In this document: positions 34,600 to 41,560 of the stretch, in pieces
Numbering within the stretch: the first letter of the stretch is position 1
Layout of the letters: the number at the start of each line of letters is the position of its first letter
Assembly (NCBI GenBank): GCA_027023425.1
Contig: JALVVL010000020.1
Coordinates: forward strand, 1-41,560
Length of the DNA: 41,560 nt
Origin: Anaerolineales bacterium
GTDB taxonomy: Bacteria; Chloroflexota; Anaerolineae; Anaerolineales; DRMV01
Reading direction: 5' to 3'
Program-made: the position numbers and the translations under genes
The notes under the pieces: model-generated
The model's input: only the letters and a program-made list of their open reading frames with translations
The model's database searches: none
What the model was told of the DNA's origin: nothing

Positions 34600-34988
34600 A
34601 ATTTATTGGCTCGGTGGATGGTGACGCAGAGGCGCAGAGGTTGACGCCAAGGACGCCAAGGACACAGAGGACGCCAAGGAGGTAACGCAGAGACGCAGAG
34701 GAAGCAGAGACGCAGAGAGCGCAAAGGGGAAACCACAGATTACACAGATTGGCACAGATTTTTTGCAGAATCTGCGAAATCTGCGGTTTCAATCATCCAA
34801 TCGGTGCAAATCTGTGTCAATCGGTGGATAGTAGCGCCAAGGACGCCAAGGACACAGAGGACGCCAAGGAGGTAACGCAGAGACGCAGAGAAACACAAAG
34901 AGCGCGAAGAAAAATTCTGTGTTCTCTGCAAATTTCTGTGGCTTCTGTGGTTTCTCCTTGCCGAGGCTGAACAGTTGCTAAATGCAAA
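34600..34988. repeat. Repeat block between the kinase and ABC permease genes
   Basis: Arrays of CGCCAAGGA and CGCAGAG units occur twice (about 34620-34715 and 34832-34905), separated by an ACAGATT hairpin array (34730-34828) and followed by ACACAGAA/TTCTGTGG units. The block is nearly the same in layout as 14340-14600. No gene is seen. Confidence 0.75.
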
Positions 34989-35882
34989 TCAAAGATCTTG
35001 TCGGCTCAACAAGGCCGTTCCCGTTACGAGAAATAAGATAACATAGATTGCTATGAGCAAAATGGCCGTTTCGGATGAAATAAAGGCCGGCGTTTTGGAA
35101 GCGCCGGCACTTCCAAATGCCAATTGAGCATGAATTTCGCCCGAGGTGTATTGTAACGCTGCCCCTAATGTTCGCAGCAGGTATTGCCCCATCCATTTGG
35201 GGAGCAAATTCCCTGAGAGGGCGGCGAGCAGTGGCTCTACTACCAAAGTATAACCTAATCCTATGCCAAGTGCTACGGCCGCGGAACGGGTGGCTACGGC
35301 CAACAATATTCCCAGCGCGGCGTATGGAAGAAGACCATACAGCACTGCTCCCACATTTTGGGCAAACGCCGTTACACCGAAAGTATGTTGCTCCGTCTGT
35401 ATCGCGTTATTGCCCGCGGTAACTAAAATCCCGAACGCGCCTGCCACTACGAGTTGTATCCCTAAAAGTCCTACTATGCCGATTGCAAGGGTGAGGATTT
35501 TACTTAGCAGCCATGTGCGGCGCGCCGTCCCTCGGCTGACGACTAAGGCCAGACTTCCCCAAGAGTATTCTTGGGCTACGAAAAGCGTGCTCAGCACCAG
35601 CACCGCCAATCCACCCAATGCTTGCGGGGCGATCATCTCCAGGCCTGTGCTCAGGCTTTGCGGCCATGCCATGCTTTGCTTGGCGGCATTGAGCGCTTCT
35701 GCGGGTAAGTTGTTAGCATGTTGAATGCTCAGGTAGAGAAGCCCCTGAAGCAGAACAGAAAAGCCGCTTACCGCCAACGCTGTGCCCCAATACAGTGGTC
35801 GGCGGAATAAGGCCAATAGTTCCGCTCCAATACGCCGCCTTAATGATGCCCACTCAAACGGTGTTGTGGTAGAGGAGCACAT
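34989..35882 (-). CDS. ABC-2-type permease, putative immunity transporter
   Basis: This membrane protein of about 297 residues has six hydrophobic helices, beginning with a cytosolic segment (FEWASLRRRIGAELLALFRRP). The pattern resembles BcrB/LanE-type permeases that remove antimicrobial peptides from the membrane. ATG 35882 is preferred because GGAG lies seven bases upstream; an in-frame ATG at 35930 would add 16 residues that overlap the neighbouring gene. It is third in the operon after the ATPase and the PH-like gene. Confidence 0.85.
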   Translation of the reverse strand: MCSSTTTPFEWASLRRRIGAELLALFRRPLYWGTALAVSGFSVLLQGLLYLSIQHANNLPAEALNAAKQSMAWPQSLSTGLEMIAPQALGGLAVLVLSTLFVAQEYSWGSLALVVSRGTARRTWLLSKILTLAIGIVGLLGIQLVVAGAFGILVTAGNNAIQTEQHTFGVTAFAQNVGAVLYGLLPYAALGILLAVATRSAAVALGIGLGYTLVVEPLLAALSGNLLPKWMGQYLLRTLGAALQYTSGEIHAQLAFGSAGASKTPAFISSETAILLIAIYVILFLVTGTALLSRQDL

Positions 35883-35907
35883 ATTTTCTCCTTTCTCCGA
35901 AGGATAA

Positions 35908-36345
35908 TTATGGATTGCGATGTGATGCAATTAGCCAGTTGCTCAGCATGGCGAACCATTTGGCGTTTTGCGTTGTCCCCCATAGCCATTTGTAGCCGAT
36001 CAAGAGGTAAATTTCGCCCACCGGAACGGTTTCCAAAATCAATGGGCGGCCTGCTGAAAATATGCCCAAACTTGGAAATTGCCCTCTCACCCCGCCGGCT
36101 AAACTGCGTGGGTAAAGAGGCGTAAATTCCAGCCGCAGGTTTGTTATCTCTTCGGGCTTTAGGGTGAGCCACGAGTTGAGGGTTAGTTTTCGGCTTTCTA
36201 AAATCACTTCGCCGTGGTGGGGAAAAAGAAGGCGTTGGTCAAACCACGCCCGCCACCCCACCGCTTCTCGTTTCTGCTTCAGTTCATCAGCAGTGGCACC
36301 GTAGAAAGTGCTTTTCTGGGGAAGGAGACTGTTAGGCGTGTTCAT
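35908..36345 (-). CDS. Small PH-like beta-rich protein in the ABC operon
   Basis: This 145-residue protein has an Arg/Lys-containing N-terminus, then alternating beta strands (GEVILESRKLTLNSWLTL, RLEFTPLYPRSL, PLILETVPVGEIYLLIG) and a final helix (NAKWFAMLSNWL). This is the pattern of bacterial PH-like domains, but the family call is tentative. Its ATG lies inside the end of the ATPase gene (14-base overlap), so it is translated with it. It may be a membrane-associated partner of the second ABC system. Confidence 0.65.
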   Translation of the reverse strand: MNTPNSLLPQKSTFYGATADELKQKREAVGWRAWFDQRLLFPHHGEVILESRKLTLNSWLTLKPEEITNLRLEFTPLYPRSLAGGVRGQFPSLGIFSAGRPLILETVPVGEIYLLIGYKWLWGTTQNAKWFAMLSNWLIASHRNP

Positions 36346-37075
36346 AGTCCTGTGCGTTTTCGGCTTCTTGTATCAAGGAAAGAAATGCGTCTTCCAAGTC
36401 TTGATGGGACTTTTTGAGTTCATTGACCGAGCGGACAGTGGTTAAGTGTCCTTGGAATAAGAAACCAACCCTATCGCAGATTTGCTCCACTTCATGCAGT
36501 AGGTGGCTGCTCAGGAAAATTGTAGTGCCTTGGTCGGCGAGGTCGCGCAAAAGTTGCCGCATTTCGGCCATGCCGATGGGGTCAAGGCCGTTAGTGGGCT
36601 CGTCCAGCACAAGCAGTTTGGGGTGATGGAGGAGGGCAGCGGCTATCCCTAACCGCTGTTTCATCCCCAAAGAGTAAGTGCGCACCGGCCGTTTGGCGGC
36701 TTTTTGGAGGTGCACAAGTTCCAGCATTTCCCAAATCTCGGATTTTGAGATGGTGGTGTTGTTTTTTGCAAGCCACCGCAGGTTGTTGTAGCCCGATAGG
36801 TAGGGAAGGAAGCCCGGGGGTGTGAGCAATGCTCCCACTTGGCATAGCGGCCTTGTGTGGTTGGGGGTGACTTTTTGCCCAAAAATCCTTATTTCCCCGC
36901 TATTGGGGTGTAGCAAGCCTAAGATAGCCCGTATTGTTGTGGTTTTGCCTGCGCCGTTTGGGCCTAAAAAACCGAAAAGTTCCCCCTCGTTTACTTCTAA
37001 CGAGAGGTCATCCACCGCTATGGTGTTTCCAAAAGATTTACGAAGTCCTTGGATTTGGAGAATCGCGTTGCTCAT
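36332..37075 (-). CDS. ABC transporter ATP-binding protein, BcrA/LanF-like
   Basis: This 247-residue ATPase has Walker A GPNGAGKTT (about 38-46), Q-loop region, signature YSLGMKQRLGIAAALL, Walker B LLVLDEPTNGLD and H-loop SSHLLHE. It is first in a minus-strand operon with the PH-like protein and permease. BcrAB and LanFEG systems of this type give self-protection against peptide antibiotics, which suits a role in immunity here. GGAGGC precedes ATG 37075. Confidence 0.9.
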   Translation of the reverse strand: MSNAILQIQGLRKSFGNTIAVDDLSLEVNEGELFGFLGPNGAGKTTTIRAILGLLHPNSGEIRIFGQKVTPNHTRPLCQVGALLTPPGFLPYLSGYNNLRWLAKNNTTISKSEIWEMLELVHLQKAAKRPVRTYSLGMKQRLGIAAALLHHPKLLVLDEPTNGLDPIGMAEMRQLLRDLADQGTTIFLSSHLLHEVEQICDRVGFLFQGHLTTVRSVNELKKSHQDLEDAFLSLIQEAENAQDYEHA

Positions 37076-37094
37076 TGGCCGCCTCCTGCCTGTA

Positions 37095-37100
37095 ATATAT
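37095..37100 (-). promoter_or_regulatory. Possible -10 of the second ABC operon
   Basis: TATATT on the minus strand lies 19 bases upstream of the ATPase start codon; no good -35 fits at 17 bases. The region between this hexamer and the pth terminator is the only space available for the operon's promoter. Confidence 0.35.
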
Positions 37101-37189
37101 CTTAGGCAACGGGGAGGCGGATTGGCCGCGAGTTGTATTTCCCTCTATCCGCGGTGGTATTTTGGGTGCTTTGGCTCAGCCCTACGTGC

Positions 37190-37230
37190 AAAAAAACGAC
37201 CGCGACGGGGAAGACGTGCCGCCGCGGTCG
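37190..37230 (-). terminator. Intrinsic terminator of pth
   Basis: On the minus strand the stem CGACCGCG/CGCGGTCG is followed by TTTTTT. It lies 24 bases after the pth stop codon and separates pth from the peptide-cluster operon. Confidence 0.8.
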
Positions 37231-37253
37231 GCGCTTTCTTTTCCCGCTTGGGC

Positions 37254-37835
37254 TTATTCCCCGTTTACGAAATTCATCGCGTCGTTTATGCCGTTTTCCA
37301 CCCAGCGGAGGATGCCTTCGGTGCCGCGCTCAAGCGCGGGCGCAAGTGCTTCCATTTCGGCTTTGGTGAAGGGCTGAAGGACGTAATCGGCGGTGTCCAT
37401 GCGTCCAGGCGGGCGGTCTATGCCCACGCGCAGGCGTGGGAATTCCTGTGTGCCGAGTTCGGCAATGATGGAGCGCATCCCCTTGTGCCCGCCGTGCCCG
37501 CCTTTGGGGCGCATGCGGAGTTTGCCCAAGGGCAGGTCAACATCATCGTAAACCACCATCAGCCGCTCGGGCGGGATTTTGTAGAAGCGCGCCAGCGGGG
37601 CTACCGCTTTGCCCGAAAGGTTCATGAAGGTTTGCGGCTTGGCGAGGATGAGGCGCGCGCCGCCGACGCGCGCCTCCGCGGTCAGCGCCTTGAACTGCAT
37701 CCGCCGAAACGCCGTGCCGAGCCGCTCGGCGAGGCGGCTTACCAGCATGAAGCCCGCGTTGTGCCGCGTTTTGGCGTATTCCCTGCCGGGGTTGCCAAGC
37801 CCTACGATTAGGTAAATGGGGGTTTCTGGGGTCAA
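37254..37835 (-). CDS. pth: Peptidyl-tRNA hydrolase
   Basis: This 193-residue enzyme frees tRNA from stalled peptidyl-tRNA. Family motifs: YLIVGLGNPGREYAKTRHNAG with the catalytic His25, KPQTFMNLSG, MVVYDDVDLPLG with the Asp that activates the His, KGGHGGHKGMRS, and FPRLRVGIDRP. Length is typical. It lies on the same strand as mfd, 8.7 kb away; the two are close neighbours in Bacillus and other bacteria, which suggests the peptide cluster separated them. Confidence 0.95.
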   Translation of the reverse strand: MTPETPIYLIVGLGNPGREYAKTRHNAGFMLVSRLAERLGTAFRRMQFKALTAEARVGGARLILAKPQTFMNLSGKAVAPLARFYKIPPERLMVVYDDVDLPLGKLRMRPKGGHGGHKGMRSIIAELGTQEFPRLRVGIDRPPGRMDTADYVLQPFTKAEMEALAPALERGTEGILRWVENGINDAMNFVNGE

Positions 37836-38242
37836 AGTGGGGGCTCCGTAGGAGTGTGTGTTGGGGGTATTTTACTCCATTCGTTTCGTTGGCTGACAAA
37901 AATCATCCCTCTTGCATCGTGGTTCAGGGCTGACAGATGCTCTTGAAAACGCGCTTTTTGGGTGCGGCGCTGCAGCGCCGCTTTCCAAAGCGGCAACATG
38001 TTGCCGCACTCCAAAAACGGGCGAGGCACGCCTCGCCCCTACCCTGCCGCTTTCTGTGCCTTCTGTGGTTTCCCGCGCCGCGTCCAAAGCCCGCGAGGGG
38101 TTCGTGGAGGGCGCGGCAGACCTGACAAGTCTTTGAGCGTGCGGCGCTCCAGCGCCGCTTTCCACGGGGGCGTCCCGTTATCGCCCACTCCAAAAGGCAC
38201 CATAGGGTATAATTTTTTCATACCTCCAGGGAAGGAAACGCC
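37836..38242. repeat. Palindromic repeats upstream of pth and the STAND gene
   Basis: Two copies of the TTTTTGG-GTGCGGCG palindromic element (37955-38017 and about 38137-38200), a GGGCGAGGC repeat and an ACACAGAA-like remnant lie here. The stretch must hold promoters for the divergent pth and STAND genes. TATAAT at about 38208-38213 lies about 30 bases before the STAND start and could be its -10. No gene is seen. Confidence 0.6.
37955..38017. repeat. Palindromic element, second copy
   Basis: The ends TTTTTGGGTGCGGC and GCCGCACTCCAAAAA are inverted. Inside are GGCGCTGCAGCGCC and GCGGCAACATGTTGCCGC, each self-complementary. It is related to the copy at 31797-31858 inside the peptide cluster. 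Confidence 0.75.
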
Positions 38243-41200
38243 ATGCCCCCTTCGTCCGCCGCTTTGCGCATTCTGAGCGCCATCGTCAAGGCGTCCCTGC
38301 GCCGCGCCGTGGGCGATCCCACGCTCCAGGCCGCGGCCGACGAACTGGCCGCCCTGGGCCAGGAAGACCTGGCCCGCCGCCTGGATGCACTCTTAGGCCA
38401 CCCCGACCGCAGCCAGGCCCTGACCGCCGCCCTGGAACAGGCCGACGCCTGCGCGCAGCGCCGCCTGCAAGCCACCCTGCCCGATTTGGCGCCCCTGGCC
38501 GACGCGGGCCGCGGCCTGCCCTTGCGGGACCTGCCCGCGGTGCTGGAGGCCCTGACCGACCTGCCCGCCGACGACCTCGACGAGGGCCGCCTGCGCCGCG
38601 CCGTGCTGACGGTCATCCGGCGGGACTGGCAGGCCGCCACGCTCCAGCAGGCCGAGACCGTGGCCGACGCTTACATCCTCTGCCTGCGGGAGGCCCTGCT
38701 GGGGGTGGAGACCGACGCCCTGCGCACGGTGGGCCGTGCGGTCTTGCGCACCGAGGAGGCCGTGAAGCGCCTGGAACAGGCCCTGCAGGCGCGGGAGGGG
38801 AAGGCCCGGCGGGACATCCACATTCAAGGCCAGGTGAATCAGGCGGTGTTCATCACCGGCGACCACAATGTGGTGCAGGTCATCCTGCGCGCCGTGCGGG
38901 TGGATCACCGGCCACGGGTGCGGCGCTTCCTGGAGGAATACCTGGGCACGCCGGGCGCTCCTGCCCCCTTTGGGGGCCGCCGGCGTGAACTGGAAATCCT
39001 GACCCGTTGGCTGGAAGAAGACACCCGGCACCCTTATTTCTTCCTCTACGGCCCTGCCGGCCGCGGAAAGAGCGCGCTGCTGACCCGCTGGGCCACCGCC
39101 CTGGCGTCCGGCGACGATTGGGCCGTGCTCTTCGTGCCCATCAGTTTGCGGGTGGATACCCACCGGGCGCCGGTGTTCCTGCATTTGCTGGCCCAGGGCC
39201 TGACCCATCTCTACGAGCCGGACAAGACCCTGGACGAAACCAACCCCGAGGTCTTGCTCAGCGTCGCCTCGGGCTACCTGGAACGCCGACAGCCGCCCCC
39301 CGGACGCAAGGGCCTGCTCGTCGTGTTGGACGGCCTGGATGAGGCCACCTGGCCCCAGGGGGAGGCCGCCTGGCGCACCCTCTTCCCCCGGGAGCCCGGC
39401 CCTCACCTGCGGGTGGTGGCCGCCGCGCGGGTGCTGGCTACCGCCGATGTGGCGGGATGGCTGACCCGGTTGAACTGGCGCCCCGGCCTGACCCGGCGCC
39501 ATCGTCTGGAGCGCCTGAGTCAGAGCGGGGTGCGCGAGGTGCTGGCCCAAATGCGGGTACCCCTGGATGCGTTGAGCCGGGACGTGAATCTGGTGCAACG
39601 CCTGTACCACCTGACGGACCAGGGCGACCCGTTGCTGGTCGGCCTGTACGCCCAGGATTTGCTGCAAACCCTGGAGGAAGAAGGCCTGGAGGCGGCCCGG
39701 CAACGGGCGCAGCGCATTGCCCAACTGGTGGGCAGCGGTTACGAAACGTTTGTGGAGCAGTACTGGTGGCCGGAACTGACCAGGTGGTGGCGGGCCCAGG
39801 GCCTGCCCGGGGATACCGAAGCCCGGGTGCGGGAGATTTTGGATCTGCTGGCCCTGGCCCGGGGGCCGATTCCCGAACCCGACCTGTTGCACCTGGCCCG
39901 CCAGGGCCCCCTGGGGACGCGGCTGGATCTGGATCATTACACCCTGGATCGGGTGTGGGAGAACCTGGCCCGGGTGGTGCTGCGCCGCAAGGAAGCCCAC
40001 ACCTTTTTGGTCACCTTTACCCATCCCCGGCTGCGGGAGTATTTCCGGGAGCGGCTGACCCACCGCGACCCCGAACGCCGGCGGGAGATGACCCACCGTT
40101 ACCGGGCCTGGATTGAGGCAGAGGTGGCCCGTATCGCGGCGTCCGAAAAGCCCGTGCGGGATGCCTCGCCTTATGTGTTGCAATATGCCGTGGAGCACCT
40201 GAGCGAAGCCCCCCTGGAGACCCTGCTGCCTTTGGTGACCCGGCCCGGCTGGCACCGCACCCGGGAAGCCGCGGAAGGCTCCTACGCGGGCTACCTGAGC
40301 GATGTCCAGGCCGTGTGGAAGCGTGCCCGACAAACCAACGAGCAACGGCTAATTGCAAATCGCAAATCGCAAATTGCTAACCGCCAACCGCTACCTGCTA
40401 TCGGCCTGGAAACCCGCTGCGCTCTCATCGAAGCCAGCCTCCACAGCCTGGCCGGGAACCTGCCCCCGAAGTTACCCGCCCTGCTGGTGGAAAACAACTG
40501 GTGGACCCCGCCCCAGGCCCTGGCCCATGTGCGCCAGATGCCGGATGAAGGCAAGCAGGCGCAAGCCCTGGCCGCCTTAGCCCCGGTGCTGGCCCAAAAG
40601 GAACCGGCCCGCCTGGAGGACGCCCTGGAGATGGCCCGGAGCATCCGGGAAGAGGATGACCGCGCTGAGGCCCTTGCGTCCCTGGCGCCCCACCTGCCGC
40701 CGGAGTTGCTGACCGAGGTCCTGGCGGCAGCCCGGAGCATCGGAAATGAGCGGTACCGCGCCCGTGCCCTTGCGTCCCTGGCGCCCCACCTGCCGCCGGA
40801 GTTGCTGACCGAGGTCCTGGCGGCAGCCCGGAGCATCGGAAATGAGCGGTACCGCGCCCGTGCCCTTGCGTCCCTGGCGCCCCACCTGCCGCCGGAATTG
40901 CAGGAGCAGGCCCTGGCGGCGGCCCGGAGCATTGAGGATGAGTGGCCCCGCGCCGAGGCCCTTGCGTCCCTGGCGCCGCACCTGCCGCCGGAGTTGCAGG
41001 AGCAAGCCCTGACCGAGGCCCTGGCGGCGGCCCGGAGCATCCGGGATGAAGATGACCGGGCCCGTGCCCTTTCGTCCCTGGCACCCCACCTGCCACCCGA
41101 GTTGCGGGAGCAGGCCCTGAGCGAGGCCCTGGCGGCGGCCCGGCGCATTGGGAATGAGTGGTACCGCGCCGAAGTCCTTACGGCCCTGGCACCCCACCTG

Positions 41201-41560
41201 CCACCCGAGTTGCAGGAGCAGGCCCTGAGAGAGGCCCTGGCGGCGGCCCGGAGCCTTTCAGAGAAGGAGGCTCTTGGCCTTATAAGTCCTCGCGCCGAGG
41301 CCCTTTCGTCCCTGGCGCCCCACCTGCCGCCCAACCTGCTGGTCGAGGCCCTGGCGGCGGCCCGGAGCATTGAGGATGGAGATGCCCGCGCCGAGGCCCT
41401 TGCGGCCCTGGCGCCGTACCTGCCGCCGGCGTTGCAGGGGCAGGCTCTGAACGAGGCCCTGGCGGCGGCCCGGAGCATCCGGGATGAAGATGACCGGGCC
41501 CGTGCCCTTTCGTCCCTGGCACCCCACCTGCCACCCGAGTTGCGGGAGCAGGCCCTGAGC
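38243..41560 (+). CDS. STAND-type NTPase with C-terminal helical repeats (incomplete)
   Basis: One uninterrupted frame of 1106 codons runs off the window end. Residues 1-185 are helical, with no recognised effector. Residues 192-212 (DIHIQGQVNQAVFITGDHN) form a short beta motif seen in STAND-linked proteins. The NTPase region has Walker A GPAGRGKSALL (about 269-279) and Walker B LLVVLDGLDEATW (about 360-372), followed by winged-helix-like and helical parts to about 690. After a linker, repeats of about 32-42 residues (ALASLAPHLPPEL...ALAAARSI) run from 810 to the edge. STAND proteins are switch-like sensors, often in defence or signalling; the repeats would be the sensor. GGAAGGA precedes ATG 38243. 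Base use is extremely GCC/CTG-rich, unlike the neighbours, suggesting transfer. Confidence 0.85.
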   Translation, partial: MPPSSAALRILSAIVKASLRRAVGDPTLQAAADELAALGQEDLARRLDALLGHPDRSQALTAALEQADACAQRRLQATLPDLAPLADAGRGLPLRDLPAVLEALTDLPADDLDEGRLRRAVLTVIRRDWQAATLQQAETVADAYILCLREALLGVETDALRTVGRAVLRTEEAVKRLEQALQAREGKARRDIHIQGQVNQAVFITGDHNVVQVILRAVRVDHRPRVRRFLEEYLGTPGAPAPFGGRRRELEILTRWLEEDTRHPYFFLYGPAGRGKSALLTRWATALASGDDWAVLFVPISLRVDTHRAPVFLHLLAQGLTHLYEPDKTLDETNPEVLLSVASGYLERRQPPPGRKGLLVVLDGLDEATWPQGEAAWRTLFPREPGPHLRVVAAARVLATADVAGWLTRLNWRPGLTRRHRLERLSQSGVREVLAQMRVPLDALSRDVNLVQRLYHLTDQGDPLLVGLYAQDLLQTLEEEGLEAARQRAQRIAQLVGSGYETFVEQYWWPELTRWWRAQGLPGDTEARVREILDLLALARGPIPEPDLLHLARQGPLGTRLDLDHYTLDRVWENLARVVLRRKEAHTFLVTFTHPRLREYFRERLTHRDPERRREMTHRYRAWIEAEVARIAASEKPVRDASPYVLQYAVEHLSEAPLETLLPLVTRPGWHRTREAAEGSYAGYLSDVQAVWKRARQTNEQRLIANRKSQIANRQPLPAIGLETRCALIEASLHSLAGNLPPKLPALLVENNWWTPPQALAHVRQMPDEGKQAQALAALAPVLAQKEPARLEDALEMARSIREEDDRAEALASLAPHLPPELLTEVLAAARSIGNERYRARALASLAPHLPPELLTEVLAAARSIGNERYRARALASLAPHLPPELQEQALAAARSIEDEWPRAEALASLAPHLPPELQEQALTEALAAARSIRDEDDRARALSSLAPHLPPELREQALSEALAAARRIGNEWYRAEVLTALAPHLPPELQEQALREALAAARSLSEKEALGLISPRAEALSSLAPHLPPNLLVEALAAARSIEDGDARAEALAALAPYLPPALQGQALNEALAAARSIRDEDDRARALSSLAPHLPPELREQALS
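40348..40395 (+). repeat. AT-rich intergenic-type array read in frame inside the STAND gene
   Basis: GCAAATCGC-like units and then AACCGCC/AACCGCTA units interrupt a GC-rich gene. They encode the linker LIANRKSQIANRQPLPA near residue 703, just before the helical repeats. The units resemble the GCAATTCGC arrays found in gaps at 9038, 19357 and 23060. Confidence 0.75.
40670..41560 (+). repeat. Tandem coding repeats of the STAND protein, with a perfect 96-bp duplication
   Basis: Units begin ALASLAPHLPPEL and end ALAAARSI plus a variable 8-residue tail. 40670-40765 and 40766-40861 are identical over all 96 bases. Later units are 32, 36, 36, 42, 32 and 36 residues long and continue past the window edge. 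All keep the reading frame. Confidence 0.9.

Noticed and set aside
38393-40345. A 650-codon open frame on the minus strand
   Set aside because: It is antisense to the STAND gene. The plus-strand frame has Walker motifs, a ribosome binding site and no stop; the minus frame is a by-product of the GC-rich codon pattern.

Overview
The window most likely comes from a chromosome of a Chloroflexota bacterium (Anaerolineae or a near relative). This is inferred from a GC-rich coding background, a FadN-type beta-oxidation operon, a STAND NTPase with tandem helical repeats, and gaps packed with short tandem arrays and palindromic repeats. No rRNA or tRNA gene was seen. The taxonomic call is an inference that I could not test by search.

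Layout. 1-1198 is repeat-rich and apparently gene-free; a lipoprotein with an SH3-like domain follows (1199-2152). 2514-10769 is a fatty-acid beta-oxidation block: a TetR-type regulator with its own promoter and operator, two acyl-CoA dehydrogenase family proteins (the first lacks the usual catalytic motifs), a FadN-type 3-hydroxyacyl-CoA dehydrogenase/enoyl-CoA hydratase, a four-helix-bundle (S23-like) cassette, a thiolase and an SCP2 lipid-binding protein. 10913-18341 is a transport block: an ArsR-type regulator coupled to an MFS transporter, two small membrane proteins on the other strand, and a heterodimeric ABC exporter. Identical-arm palindromes lie at the regulator promoter and far upstream of the exporter genes, which suggests one regulon. 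18349-28504 is a run of minus-strand genes: tsaD, an M24 peptidase, a membrane protein, a DprE1-like FAD oxidase, murE and mfd.

28688-37075 looks like an inserted, visibly more AT-rich biosynthetic island between mfd and pth, which are near neighbours in some bacteria. It holds an ABC exporter (ATPase and permease), a radical SAM/SPASM protein with an N-terminal PqqD-like domain, two very small tandem genes encoding Cys-containing peptides with a duplicated C-[VI]-S-[IV]-G octapeptide, a bidirectional terminator, a NarL/LiaR-type response regulator and histidine kinase, and a second ABC system with a PH-like partner protein. I read this as a previously undescribed type of radical-SAM RiPP locus with export, immunity and sensing; it is the best candidate for a new system here.

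The window ends (38243 to the edge) in an incomplete, very GC-rich STAND-type NTPase gene. Its C-terminal part is made of near-identical 32-42 residue helical repeats, including a perfect 96-bp tandem duplication, and a short AT-rich array resembling the intergenic repeats has been read through in frame in the linker between the NTPase part and the repeats.
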